Part shown: positions 48,427-57,320 of the stretch, piece after piece
Numbering within the stretch: position 1 is the first letter of the stretch
Layout: each line of letters begins with the position of its first letter
Assembly: GCF_001870735.1 (NCBI RefSeq)
Contig: NZ_MORL01000009.1
Location: 207,700 to 271,699 of the forward strand
DNA: 64,000 nt
Origin: Arsenicibacter rosenii
GTDB lineage: Bacteria; Bacteroidota; Bacteroidia; Cytophagales; Spirosomataceae
Reading direction: 5' to 3'
Made by a program: the position numbers and the translations under genes
The notes under the pieces: generated by a model
Seen by the model: only the letters and a program-made list of their open reading frames with translations
Database searches by the model: none
What the model was told of the DNA's origin: nothing

Positions 48427-50826
48427 TTATTGCGGCGTCTCAATATTGAACATATTCACCCGTTCTTCCCGCTTGCGGATACCAAAATTATACCGCAGGG
48501 TCAGACCAAACCGGCGCGTGTCGTTCCGGCGCAGACCCGTTGCCGCCACCGTTCCCTGTTGCAGCGTAAACCGGTAGTAGTTCGTGAACAACAGATCATT
48601 AGCCGTCAGGGTGATCAGTAGTTTATCCTGCAGAAATTTGCGGTTGACACTCAGGTTGAGCATGCCGAAATTGCTCAGTTCGTAAAACTGAAGCTGTCCC
48701 TTCGTCCGGATAAACCCGTTCATGGTTGCCGTCGAACGCTTGTCGATTTTGAAAGAATGGAATGTAAAAAACGACCAGCTGCCCCGCTGGAAATTCAGCG
48801 GACGGTTTTCGTACAGACCGGCATAATCGTTATAGTTGTACTGCGTGCCGACGACAAAAAAATAGCGTTTACCCGGCGGAATGGCTCCCAGTAACCGGAA
48901 GTAGGTTTCACGGTTGACACCGAGGTTATCATACGTCCGGACCGCAATACTCCGGTTGACCGGATCCTGATAAACGACGTTCGTAAAAATGTCGCGGGTA
49001 TAATTCCGGCCCACGGCAAAGATCGGTCGCTCGTCAACGCTGATATTCACCTCATAGTTTTCGGTAAACTGCGGGCGCAGGGCCGGATTTCCGGTTTCGT
49101 ACAGGTACTGGTCCACGTAGCGGGCAAACGGGTTCAGGTAGTCGTAGGTCGGGCGGGTGATCGACCGGCGATAGACCAGATACCCCCGCAGATCAAAACC
49201 GGCGATTTTCATCAGGCGGCGGCTCAGAAACACATACGGGAAGAGATCCGTCCGGTGAATGGCAAACGATGTATCTGCCGGAATCCGCTGATGGCCTACC
49301 ATGTTGGTATTTTCCATCCGCAAGCCGCCTTTCAGCACAAACGCGCCAAAGGTCTGAGAAGCCTGTAAATAGGCTGCATTGATATTCTCGCGATAATCGA
49401 ACGCATTGGTACGGGCCAGATCCGGTTTACGCACGCCCCCCACGATGTTCACATAATCACCGTTGCTGGTAAAGTTCTGAATACTGGTTTTCGCGCCGGT
49501 TTCCAGCATCAGGCCCTTCATCAGTTTGTAACGCAGATCAACCTGTGCCGCAAACAAATGCCGCTGGTTGTCGAAACTGCCTTCGCCCATCGTTGCCGGC
49601 CGTTCGGGCAAACGGTATTGGGTATTGTACTCCTGCCCGCCACGGTTACCGATAAAGTTGTACGACATATCCGTTGTCAGCTCCGACCCCGCCGAATCAA
49701 TCCGGTATTTAGTTGCTACTCCCTGGCTAAATGAGACCACGTTATTACGGTTCGTAACCGTGTTCAGGTTATCTGATACAAGCTTTCCCGTACTCAACCG
49801 GCTGATCAGGTTGTTGTTCGTTGACTCTGATGTAGCTCCGTTCCAGGAAAAGCGGCCATCCAGATTCAGCTCCCATTTTTTGGGCAGCTCAAACCCGAGT
49901 CCGTAACCGGCGTAGAAAATCTGCGCGGGATAGGTGGTGTAGGCGTTCTGCGCCAGGGCCGAGTCGGCCGAAAACTTCCGGCTGCTTTGTACCTTCTCGT
50001 AGTTGTTGCGGAGGGTATAGTTTAGGTTCAGATACGAGGTCCGGCCGTTGTTATTATTATTGATATTTACCCCGGCAAACTGGTTGCCGAAGCGCCCCTG
50101 ATTAAAACCGGCATTTGCTGAGCCCGTCATTCCGATTTTGACTCCCTTTTTGAGAATGATGTTTACCACCCCGCCGCTGCCGCTCGCATCGTACCGCGCC
50201 GACGGTGTCCGCAGAATCTCCATGCGGGCAATGCTGTTCGGGGGCAGGCTTTTGAGCATGGTCGCAATATCGGCCGCGCTCATTTTCTGCTCCCTGCCGT
50301 TGATGTAGATCGTGGCAGGCGTTGTACTGCTCAGGTAAACATTCCCATCGGGGTCCAGAAAGAGCCCCGGTGTTTTTTCCATGATTTCGTAAGCACTGGT
50401 ACTGGTATTGGCAATCGGTTCGGGATCAACAATGGTTTTGTCGTCCTCCTGCCGGACCAGCGGTTTAGCTGCCGTGACCGACACCGCCTGTAGCATCACG
50501 TTGTCGGACGGCATTACAAATGTCAGTCCTTCCGGTGTATTCGCCGATACCACATTCCGGAGCAGCGGCTTGTAGCCTACCGATGTGGCCCGCAACTGGT
50601 AATTCCGGGCAACGGGTACCATAAATTGTGCCCGCCCTGCCGTATCAGTCACGGCATAAACGCGGCGTGTCGTATCGCTGGCGTCGATCAACTGGAGGTT
50701 AGCGCCAATAACCGGCTGCCCGCCCGTTTCCCGCAACCGGATCCGGAACGGGCTGTTTTGCCCGAAGGCGGTATACGATGTACAGGTAATGAGAAGAAGT
50801 GCAAATAGCCAGCTACGATGTTGCAT
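48427..50826 (-). CDS. Outer membrane beta-barrel receptor with carboxypeptidase-like domain
   Basis: A 799-residue TonB-receptor-like protein of the Bacteroidota outer membrane beta-barrel (OMP_b-brl_3) type. In order: signal peptide (LLITCTSYTAFGQ); carboxypeptidase-type regulatory domain (about 25-110); plug with YEIMEKTPGLFLDPDGNVYLSSTTPATIYINGREQKM, LPPNSIARMEILRTPSARYDASGSGGVVNIILKKG; then the barrel, with NPALRPQFTENYEVNISVD and a final RFGLTLRYNFGIRKREE. There is no canonical TonB box and no SusD partner; such proteins may be receptors or structural. A TAACTTTG box lies 23 bp upstream of the ATG. Confidence 0.92.
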   Translation of the reverse strand: MQHRSWLFALLLITCTSYTAFGQNSPFRIRLRETGGQPVIGANLQLIDASDTTRRVYAVTDTAGRAQFMVPVARNYQLRATSVGYKPLLRNVVSANTPEGLTFVMPSDNVMLQAVSVTAAKPLVRQEDDKTIVDPEPIANTSTSAYEIMEKTPGLFLDPDGNVYLSSTTPATIYINGREQKMSAADIATMLKSLPPNSIARMEILRTPSARYDASGSGGVVNIILKKGVKIGMTGSANAGFNQGRFGNQFAGVNINNNNNGRTSYLNLNYTLRNNYEKVQSSRKFSADSALAQNAYTTYPAQIFYAGYGLGFELPKKWELNLDGRFSWNGATSESTNNNLISRLSTGKLVSDNLNTVTNRNNVVSFSQGVATKYRIDSAGSELTTDMSYNFIGNRGGQEYNTQYRLPERPATMGEGSFDNQRHLFAAQVDLRYKLMKGLMLETGAKTSIQNFTSNGDYVNIVGGVRKPDLARTNAFDYRENINAAYLQASQTFGAFVLKGGLRMENTNMVGHQRIPADTSFAIHRTDLFPYVFLSRRLMKIAGFDLRGYLVYRRSITRPTYDYLNPFARYVDQYLYETGNPALRPQFTENYEVNISVDERPIFAVGRNYTRDIFTNVVYQDPVNRSIAVRTYDNLGVNRETYFRLLGAIPPGKRYFFVVGTQYNYNDYAGLYENRPLNFQRGSWSFFTFHSFKIDKRSTATMNGFIRTKGQLQFYELSNFGMLNLSVNRKFLQDKLLITLTANDLLFTNYYRFTLQQGTVAATGLRRNDTRRFGLTLRYNFGIRKREERVNMFNIETPQ

Positions 50827-50848
50827 CAGGTTGTTATACTTTAGTAAA

Positions 50849-50856
50849 CAAAGTTA
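50849..50856 (-). promoter_or_regulatory. Candidate -7 box for the outer membrane receptor gene
   Basis: On the minus strand TAACTTTG, a full TAnnTTTG match, 23 bp upstream of ATG 50826. Confidence 0.45.
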
Positions 50857-50920
50857 CTTATACCACTATGCACCGGTACACAGAACTTGATGAGCGGTTA
50901 TCCTGCCGGTTTATAACAGC

Positions 50921-50954
50921 AAAAGCCGGCTCTGTAGAGACAGAACCGGCTTTT
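50921..50954. terminator. Bidirectional terminator
   Basis: AAAAGCCGGCTCTG (50921-50934), loop TAGAGA, CAGAACCGGCTTTT (50941-50954); 14-bp arms with one mismatch and A/T tails on both sides. It ends the minus-strand GYGP-rich lipoprotein gene whose stop is at 50975. Confidence 0.85.
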
Positions 50955-50974
50955 GCCTGCAACATTCCCCGGCC

Positions 50975-51259
50975 TTACCGGCGGTAGGAACGCGGCCCAC
51001 GGCTGCGGCCACCGTCATAATGACGGCCATAGGCTGGCGGGGCAGACCGGTAGTACCGGGGATACGACCGGTATACGACCCGCGGCGGCGGTGTTACGAT
51101 TACCCGGCGAGGCCGGTAGTAGCCCGGACCATACCCATAGGCAGGTCCGTAATTCGGGCCGTAGCCGGTTCGTACACCTACGTATGACGGACCACAGCTA
51201 CTAAGTATCAGTGTCAATACCAGACCCACTAGTAAAGCACTTGCTTTCAACGTTTTCAT
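50975..51259 (-). CDS. Small Gly/Tyr/Pro-rich lipoprotein
   Basis: A 94-residue lipoprotein: signal peptide MKTLKASALLVGLVLTLILSSCG with lipobox Cys22. The mature part is low in complexity, GYGPNYGPAYGYGPGYY, then RPRRVIVTPPPRVVYRSYPRYYR and an Arg-rich end. Such Tyr/Gly/Arg-rich, disordered lipoproteins are common in Bacteroidota and may be surface-exposed or interact with polysaccharide. No function can be given. The gene has its own terminator and a clear start at 51259. Confidence 0.75.
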   Translation of the reverse strand: MKTLKASALLVGLVLTLILSSCGPSYVGVRTGYGPNYGPAYGYGPGYYRPRRVIVTPPPRVVYRSYPRYYRSAPPAYGRHYDGGRSRGPRSYRR

Positions 51260-51340
51260 GGTATTTGCGATTTATGTTCGTTAGACAAAAGACAACTGGT
51301 AAGGTTTAAACCCCTATCCCTTAAAAACGTTTAAAAAGCC

Positions 51341-51374
51341 AAAAAAATGCCCCGGCCGCTCAAAAGCAGTCGGG
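51341..51374 (-). terminator. Terminator of the dienelactone hydrolase gene
   Basis: On the minus strand CCCGACTGC pairs with GCGGCCGGG (one mismatch, one G-U) around a TTTTGA loop, followed by a run of seven T's. A 16-bp palindrome, TAAACCGGCCGGTTTA (51396-51411), precedes it and overlaps the stop codon. Confidence 0.6.
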
Positions 51375-51407
51375 ACTGATGTATGTCTGACCGGTAAACC
51401 GGCCGGT

Positions 51408-52259
51408 TTATGCTTTTAGGCGCTCTTTCAGGTAATTCAGTGCCAGTTTGTAAGCATCTGCCGACGCTTCTTTATCATATACCGGATTGCTTGGATTGGC
51501 AAAACCATGGCCGGCATCGTACATTTTAACGGTCACTTTTTCGCCGGCTTTCTGCATGTTTTCTTCAAACTGCTTTACTGACTCCGGCGAAATACCTTTG
51601 TCGCGGCTACCGAAGATACCCAGTACGTCGGTTTCCAGGGTTTTCAGTTTTTCTACATCCTGTTCCGGACGGCCGTAATACATCACACAGGCAGCGGCTT
51701 TTTTACCTTCCAGCATGGCCGACTGTAGCGACAGCATCCCTCCGAAACACCAGCCTACACTACCAAAAGTGGCCTTCGGACCGGCATAGGCAATAGCACC
51801 TTTCATGATGGCCTGCAAGCGGTCTTTCGACGCACCCTGCATCAGTTTACCCGCTTCAGAAGCTTCGGTTGCTACTTTGCCATCGTACATATCAACCGCC
51901 AGCACGTTTACATCTTTCAGATCATTGTAGAACTGCTCGGCCTGCTGTTTGATATTATCGTTCAGACCCCACCATTCCTGATAAACCAGTAACCACTTAT
52001 CTGATTTTTTCTTCGACTTCAGTAAAAAGCCGTTGGCCGTTTGCCCGTCAGGCGTCGAAAACCTGATCATCTCTCCCGCTGCACTGACATAATGGAACGG
52101 AATCGGATTAGCATGCAGTTTCTGGAATTCAGGATCCGCCGCCATTTCCGACATATCGTTACCTTGTCCGTGACAAACCGGAATCTCAGTTTTTTCTTCT
52201 TTTACCGGCGAAAACAGGGAAACAAACAACGTAATCAGGGAGATAAACGTGATTTTCAT
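51408..52259 (-). CDS. Exported dienelactone hydrolase family protein
   Basis: A 283-residue alpha/beta hydrolase. An N-terminal signal-like segment (MKITFISLITLFVSLFSPVK) suggests export. Catalytic triad seen: nucleophile Cys in VGWCFGGMLSL, Asp in FGSRDKGIS and His in DAGHGFANP. Oxyanion/lid motif VYQEWWGLNDNIK is typical of DLH proteins, where the Glu helps to activate the cysteine. The substrate is not known; many relatives act on esters or lactones other than dienelactone. Monocistronic by context. Confidence 0.9.
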   Translation of the reverse strand: MKITFISLITLFVSLFSPVKEEKTEIPVCHGQGNDMSEMAADPEFQKLHANPIPFHYVSAAGEMIRFSTPDGQTANGFLLKSKKKSDKWLLVYQEWWGLNDNIKQQAEQFYNDLKDVNVLAVDMYDGKVATEASEAGKLMQGASKDRLQAIMKGAIAYAGPKATFGSVGWCFGGMLSLQSAMLEGKKAAACVMYYGRPEQDVEKLKTLETDVLGIFGSRDKGISPESVKQFEENMQKAGEKVTVKMYDAGHGFANPSNPVYDKEASADAYKLALNYLKERLKA

Positions 52260-52358
52260 TGGTTTATGGTTGTTTTAGGCTTTTATGTGTACGTACAACT
52301 AATTTAGGTAATTAATTGTTCAAAAGCCATTGCCAGCCGGCGAAAAGGGAGGCCATGT

Positions 52359-52418
52359 TGGGAGATTGAAAATACCTGGGCGACCACGTGGGAGACTGAA
52401 AATTGTGGGGCGACTACG
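52359..52418. repeat. Two imperfect 30-bp tandem repeats
   Basis: TGGGAGATTGAAAATACCTG... (52359-52388) is followed directly by TGGGAGACTGAAAATTGTGG... (52389-52418), both ending GGCGAC(C/T)ACG. After them GGGGTCGCCC forms a small hairpin with the second unit's GGGCGAC. The block lies between the DLH promoter region and the stop of the phosphoesterase gene. No protein is encoded. Confidence 0.7.
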
Positions 52419-52458
52419 TGGGGTCGCCCGTACGGGAAGAATAAGCAAATGTAATTTA

Positions 52459-53739
52459 TCAGGCCTTTGTCAATTCGAAAATGGTGATCTCGGGCAGAAT
52501 GCCGATGCGGCCGGGATAACCCAGATAGCCGTAACCACGGTTGACATACAGCTGCTGATTGCCTTCCTTGTAAAGCCCTGCCCATTGCTTGTATACGTAC
52601 TGCGACGGGCTCCATTTGATGTCGCCGATTTCGACACCAAACTGCATTCCGTGTGTATGCCCGGCAAACATGGCGTCAATGTCGGGGAATTTCGGCCGTA
52701 CCTGCGCATCCCAGTGGCTCGGATCGTGCGACAGCAGGAGTTTTACCGGATAATCTTCGGTGCCTTTGTAGGCCTTTGCCAGATCACCGTATTTCGGCCA
52801 TCGTGCACCCGCACCCCAGTTCTGGATACCAATCAGGGCAATTTTATCACCGTTTTGTTCGATGATGCGGTTTTCGTCCAGCAACAGATTCCAGCCCAGC
52901 TGCCGGTGTGCGGCCACAAGGTTATTCAGGTTCTGCTGTTTGGCCTGCAAACTCCCCCATTCGACATAATCGCCGTAATCGTGGTTACCCAGTGTTGAAT
53001 ACACGCCCATCGGGGCTTTGACCTTGTCGAATATATTAATGTAATCCTGTACCTCATCAGCCGTATTGTTCACCAGATCGCCGGTAAAAAAGACCATATC
53101 CGGCTTTTCGCGCAACAGCATCTCAACGCCTCCCTTTACGGCCGTTTTATTGAAAAAACTACCCGAGTGAATGTCTGACAACTGGGCAATTTTCATGCCT
53201 TCGAATCCGGATGGCAGGTCTTTCAGCGCTAACTTGATCCGGCGGATGCGGTAGTCATGAGCCCCGGAAATGATACCATACGAAAAACCAACCAGCGGCA
53301 CAGCGCTGGCAATAAGCGCCGTTTTCATCAGAAACTCCGAACGAGGAATCACATCTGTCGCCGGCATGGTACTGCGGGTTGCATCATCGGCCGCCTCCCG
53401 CACGTCGGGACGGTAAAACAGCGACACCACCCACCGGAAGAACCGGCCCAGATCGTCGATGAACAGAAAAATAACCGCAAAAAGCTTTGAAAAATACGGG
53501 ATCAGCACGGCCGCCCAGATCAGGCTCCGCGTTGACCGGCCGAGCGCATCGGGCGGCAGCAGCTGCATGATGATGTATGTCACCAGCGAAATCCCCGTCA
53601 GACTCCAGTAGGCCGTTGTAATCACCCGCTGCGTTGTCTCGGAAAGGCTGCGGCTCAGATTCCGTACGGCCTGAAACACGTACAGATCCATCAGAAAGAA
53701 GACGGCCGCAATGAGGAGAAAAAAGACGATTCTGTTCAT
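52459..53739 (-). CDS. Membrane-anchored metallophosphoesterase (YkuE-like)
   Basis: A 426-residue protein. The N-terminal third holds about four hydrophobic helices (IVFFLLIAAVFFLMDLYVF; ITTAYWSLTGISLVTYIIMQLL; SLIWAAVLIPYFSKLFAVIFLF; a later one before the enzyme). The calcineurin-like domain follows: AQLSDIHSG (motif 1), FFTGDLVNN (2), LGNHDYGDY (3), LLSHDPSHWD (4) and FAGHTHGMQFG (5), giving the dinuclear metal site. Relatives act on lipid or nucleotide phosphates; the substrate is unknown. ATG 53739 is chosen over TTG 53760. Confidence 0.92.
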   Translation of the reverse strand: MNRIVFFLLIAAVFFLMDLYVFQAVRNLSRSLSETTQRVITTAYWSLTGISLVTYIIMQLLPPDALGRSTRSLIWAAVLIPYFSKLFAVIFLFIDDLGRFFRWVVSLFYRPDVREAADDATRSTMPATDVIPRSEFLMKTALIASAVPLVGFSYGIISGAHDYRIRRIKLALKDLPSGFEGMKIAQLSDIHSGSFFNKTAVKGGVEMLLREKPDMVFFTGDLVNNTADEVQDYINIFDKVKAPMGVYSTLGNHDYGDYVEWGSLQAKQQNLNNLVAAHRQLGWNLLLDENRIIEQNGDKIALIGIQNWGAGARWPKYGDLAKAYKGTEDYPVKLLLSHDPSHWDAQVRPKFPDIDAMFAGHTHGMQFGVEIGDIKWSPSQYVYKQWAGLYKEGNQQLYVNRGYGYLGYPGRIGILPEITIFELTKA

Positions 53740-53826
53740 GATTCTTTGTTTAAACAGCAAACGGTTGCTATTGTTCAGCCGGAGCCGGAAGCAATAACAA
53801 CCGTTTACATAGGTGTTTATGGTACG

Positions 53827-56800
53827 TTAAACCGCTTCGGGCTCCGGTTCGCGCTTCATGGCCAGCGCCGGATCTTTTTTGCCGAACCACTTCATTCGTA
53901 TCCGCTCGTTGATCCAGTACAGACATGGTACAATTACCAGCGTCAGGACGGTCGAGAAGGTCAGACCGTAGATAATGGTCCAGGCCAGAATGTTCCAGAA
54001 CACCGCACTGGCCCCGCCCACCATCACGTTTGGCTTGAAGTCACGGAAGAGCGAAACAAAGTCGACCGTCAGACCAAATGCCAGCGGAATCAGACCTAAT
54101 ACCGCCGCCGACGCGGTGAGCAGTACCGGCGTCAGACGGATACCACCGCCTTCGATAATGGCTTCCCGCAGCGGGGTACCACGGCCCCGCAGTTCGTCAA
54201 TAAACTCAATGAGCAGGATACCGTTCTTCACCACAATACCGGCCAGCGCAATGATCCCTACCCCCGACATGATAACGGAGAAGGTTTTACCGGTAATCAT
54301 GAAGCCCAGTAACACGCCGATAAACGACAGCAGAATGGTTACGAAAATGATCAGCGGCTTAATAACCGAGTTAAACTGCGTGGCCAGAATCAGGTAAATC
54401 AGCAACACCGCAACGCCCAGCGCCGTCATCAGGAAGATGGCCGACTCCTGCTGGTCTTCCTGCTCGCCCCCGAGCCGGACCGTATAACCGTTCGGAACCT
54501 CCATCTGATCGATCACCTGCTGGATCTGCTGGTTGATCTGGTTAGCGTTGAAGCCGGGCACCACATCCGAACTCACCGTTACCAGACGTTCCTGATTTTT
54601 CCGGTTAATCTGGCTGAACGTCGTTGAGTACGAAATATCGGCGACCGACGAAATCGGCACCTGACGCAGCTGTCCGCCCAGGTTCATGTCGCGGTACACA
54701 ATGTTCAGGCTCAGCAGTTGTTCGATTTTACTCCGGTCGTTCTGCTTCAGACGGATCATAATCGGGTATTCGTCTTTGGCATCACGGAATTTCGAAATCT
54801 CGGTACCAAACAGGGCCGTCCGGATGGCAAAGGCAATCTGCTGGGCCGAAATACCTTCGCGCTGGGCCTTTTCTTTATTGATATTGATGACAATCTCCGG
54901 TTTGTTGGTTACCAGATCGGATTTCAACTGGTCAATCCCTTCGATACCGGCCTGCGAGATTCCTTTCCGCACGGTTTTCTCCAGGGTCTGTAATGTATTG
55001 AAATCTTCACCCGATAACTCAATCGAAATCGCTTTACCGGTTGGCGGGCCGCTGCTTTCACGTTCTACCGAAATTTCGGTACCCGGAATGCCCTGCATCG
55101 CCACCCGTACTTTACCCAGAATTTCTTCGGTTGAGCGGCCGTCACGATCTTCACTTTTCACGAACGCAACGGTTACTTTCGACTTATGCGGGGTCGCGGC
55201 ACGGTCCGGGTTAAACGGATCACCGGCATTTTTGCCAACGTTGGCGATGACCGAGTTTACGATGTTCATCGCTTTCTCGTCTTCCAGCACCTTAAACACG
55301 CGTTTTTCAATCACCTTGGTTACCGAGTCTGTCACGCGGGCATCTGTACCGATCGGCATCACGTTATAGACGTACACATAATCCGGATCACCGCTCGGGA
55401 AGAAAATCACTTTAGGCTGTACAACACCCATCAGCATAAACGTGCCGATCAGGAGGATGAACATGCTCACGACGGCCCATACCGGACGCCAGCCGTGCAG
55501 AATCCACGAAATCAGTTTCCGGTAGCCGTTTTTCAGGCGAGGCAGTAAGCCTTCCTGGAACGGCACAATGATCTTCGGTGTCAGCACGTAGTGGTTAAAC
55601 ACGTACAGAATGATGAAGAAAATCATCAGGTTACCGATGCCCCGGTCGATGACATAGCCGATGCCAGCCAGTACAGCCATGATAATCAGTGGCCGCTTCA
55701 GGCTGTCGAAGCTCGTATCGACAGCTTCGTGCCCGTTTTCGTCGTGACGCTTCATAAACGTTACCGCAAATACCGGGTTGATTACGTAGGCCACAAACAA
55801 CGACGCAAACAGGGTCAGGATCAGCATCAGCGGCAGGAATTTCATGAACTCCCCAACGATGCCCGGCCAGAACAGCAGCGGGAAGAACGGCGCAATGGTC
55901 GTCAGCGTTCCCGACATAACCGGCACGAATACCTCACCGGCCGCCGCCTTCACCGCATTTTTAATATCCCAGTCCTTATGCTGGTTGAACAGACGGTGTG
56001 AGTTTTCGATAACTACAATCGCATCATCCACTACCAGACCCAGACCGAGCAGGAAGGCAAACAAGACGATGGTATTGAGGGTAAACGCGGTGCCGACAAT
56101 CGGTCCGACCACCGGCATACACACGAACGCCACAAAGGCCGACAGGGGTACCGATAAGCCAACGAAAATCGAATCCCGAACACCCATGAAGAACATCAGA
56201 ACGAGTACGACAAAGATAAAGCCCAGCACAACCGTGTTTACCAGGTCATGCAGCTCCGCCCGTGTCCGTTCCGACTGATCGGCGGTGATTTTAATATCCA
56301 GCCCTTGCGGGAAACGATCTGCTTTATATTTGGCAATTGTTTCTTCGATTTTGTCCGACGCCGAAATCAGGTTGGCGCCTGAGCGTTTGATCACGTTCAG
56401 CGACACAACCGTTTTCTTGTCCAGCCGCGAGAAATCCTGTTGTTCTTCGAAGCTATCCTGTACGTCGGCTACATCGCCGAGACGTACGGTTGCGCCCGTA
56501 GCCGTCCGGATCTGGAGATTCCGCAGCGTTTCTACCTCACTGAATTCGCCTTTTACGCGCAGGGTCCGGCGCACCCCATCGACGTTCAGTTCACCACCCG
56601 ACACGTTGATGTTTTCACCCTGTACCGCCTGCTGAATGTCGTAAAATGCTAATCCTGACGACTGCATGCGTGGCAAATCGACGTTGATCTGCACTTCGCG
56701 TTTCAGGGCCCCGACGATATCAACGCGGCTGATTTCCGGCATGGCCTCAATAGCATCCTGCAAATCTTCGGCATAATCCTTTAACTGGTTCAGCGAAAAA

Positions 56801-57264
56801 TTACCTGCCATGTTGATGTTCATGATCGGAAACTCCGAGAAGTTTACGTCCTGCGCTGTCGGGCCGGAATCCAGCTTTTGCGGTAAGTCCCGCTTCGACT
56901 TATCAATCGCGTCGCGAACCCGCTGCAAGGCATCGGATACCTGCACATCCGGATTGAATTCCACCAGAATAACCGAAACGTCCTGCAAGGCATTGGATTT
57001 AATCCGTTTTACGCCTGAGATCGACTTCAGTTGTTTCTCGATGGGTTTATTAATGGTATTTTCGATATCTGCCGGAGCCGTTCCGAAATAAATCGTATTG
57101 ATGTAGATCTGCGGCACCTTGATATCCGGAAACTGTTCTTTCGGGAGGTTGTTATACACCAGTAACCCGCCCAGTGTAATTATGAACGTAAAGATGTAAA
57201 TCGCCGTCCTGTTTTCGATACACCAGTTGGTGAAACCGAGCGTTTTATACTGTTCAAATTTCAT
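53827..57264 (-). CDS. RND efflux pump inner-membrane permease
   Basis: An 1145-residue proton-driven exporter of the HAE-1/AcrB type. Seen: N-terminal TM1 (AIYIFTFIITLGGLLVYNNLP) and EQFPDIKVPQI; porter-domain repeats; LGLGLVVDDAIVVIENS with the paired Asp413/Asp414 of the proton relay; GGEQEDQQES; and FVSLFRDFKPNVMVGGASAVF in the C-terminal half. It is about 100 residues longer than AcrB because of an insertion near 525-565 that adds about two hydrophobic helices between TM6 and TM7. Last gene of the tetR-tolC-MFP-RND operon, 56 bp after the adaptor. The substrates are unknown. Confidence 0.95.
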   Translation of the reverse strand: MKFEQYKTLGFTNWCIENRTAIYIFTFIITLGGLLVYNNLPKEQFPDIKVPQIYINTIYFGTAPADIENTINKPIEKQLKSISGVKRIKSNALQDVSVILVEFNPDVQVSDALQRVRDAIDKSKRDLPQKLDSGPTAQDVNFSEFPIMNINMAGNFSLNQLKDYAEDLQDAIEAMPEISRVDIVGALKREVQINVDLPRMQSSGLAFYDIQQAVQGENINVSGGELNVDGVRRTLRVKGEFSEVETLRNLQIRTATGATVRLGDVADVQDSFEEQQDFSRLDKKTVVSLNVIKRSGANLISASDKIEETIAKYKADRFPQGLDIKITADQSERTRAELHDLVNTVVLGFIFVVLVLMFFMGVRDSIFVGLSVPLSAFVAFVCMPVVGPIVGTAFTLNTIVLFAFLLGLGLVVDDAIVVIENSHRLFNQHKDWDIKNAVKAAAGEVFVPVMSGTLTTIAPFFPLLFWPGIVGEFMKFLPLMLILTLFASLFVAYVINPVFAVTFMKRHDENGHEAVDTSFDSLKRPLIIMAVLAGIGYVIDRGIGNLMIFFIILYVFNHYVLTPKIIVPFQEGLLPRLKNGYRKLISWILHGWRPVWAVVSMFILLIGTFMLMGVVQPKVIFFPSGDPDYVYVYNVMPIGTDARVTDSVTKVIEKRVFKVLEDEKAMNIVNSVIANVGKNAGDPFNPDRAATPHKSKVTVAFVKSEDRDGRSTEEILGKVRVAMQGIPGTEISVERESSGPPTGKAISIELSGEDFNTLQTLEKTVRKGISQAGIEGIDQLKSDLVTNKPEIVININKEKAQREGISAQQIAFAIRTALFGTEISKFRDAKDEYPIMIRLKQNDRSKIEQLLSLNIVYRDMNLGGQLRQVPISSVADISYSTTFSQINRKNQERLVTVSSDVVPGFNANQINQQIQQVIDQMEVPNGYTVRLGGEQEDQQESAIFLMTALGVAVLLIYLILATQFNSVIKPLIIFVTILLSFIGVLLGFMITGKTFSVIMSGVGIIALAGIVVKNGILLIEFIDELRGRGTPLREAIIEGGGIRLTPVLLTASAAVLGLIPLAFGLTVDFVSLFRDFKPNVMVGGASAVFWNILAWTIIYGLTFSTVLTLVIVPCLYWINERIRMKWFGKKDPALAMKREPEPEAV

Positions 57265-57320
57265 GTTGACAGGGGTTGTTGCTTACCGAAACCAAACTAC
57301 CGTCTCGACGAGCGGTTCCA

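Noticed and set aside
53827..57264. Several plus-strand frames of over 100 codons inside the RND gene
   Set aside because: They are antisense to a well-conserved permease and show no protein motifs or starts with signals.
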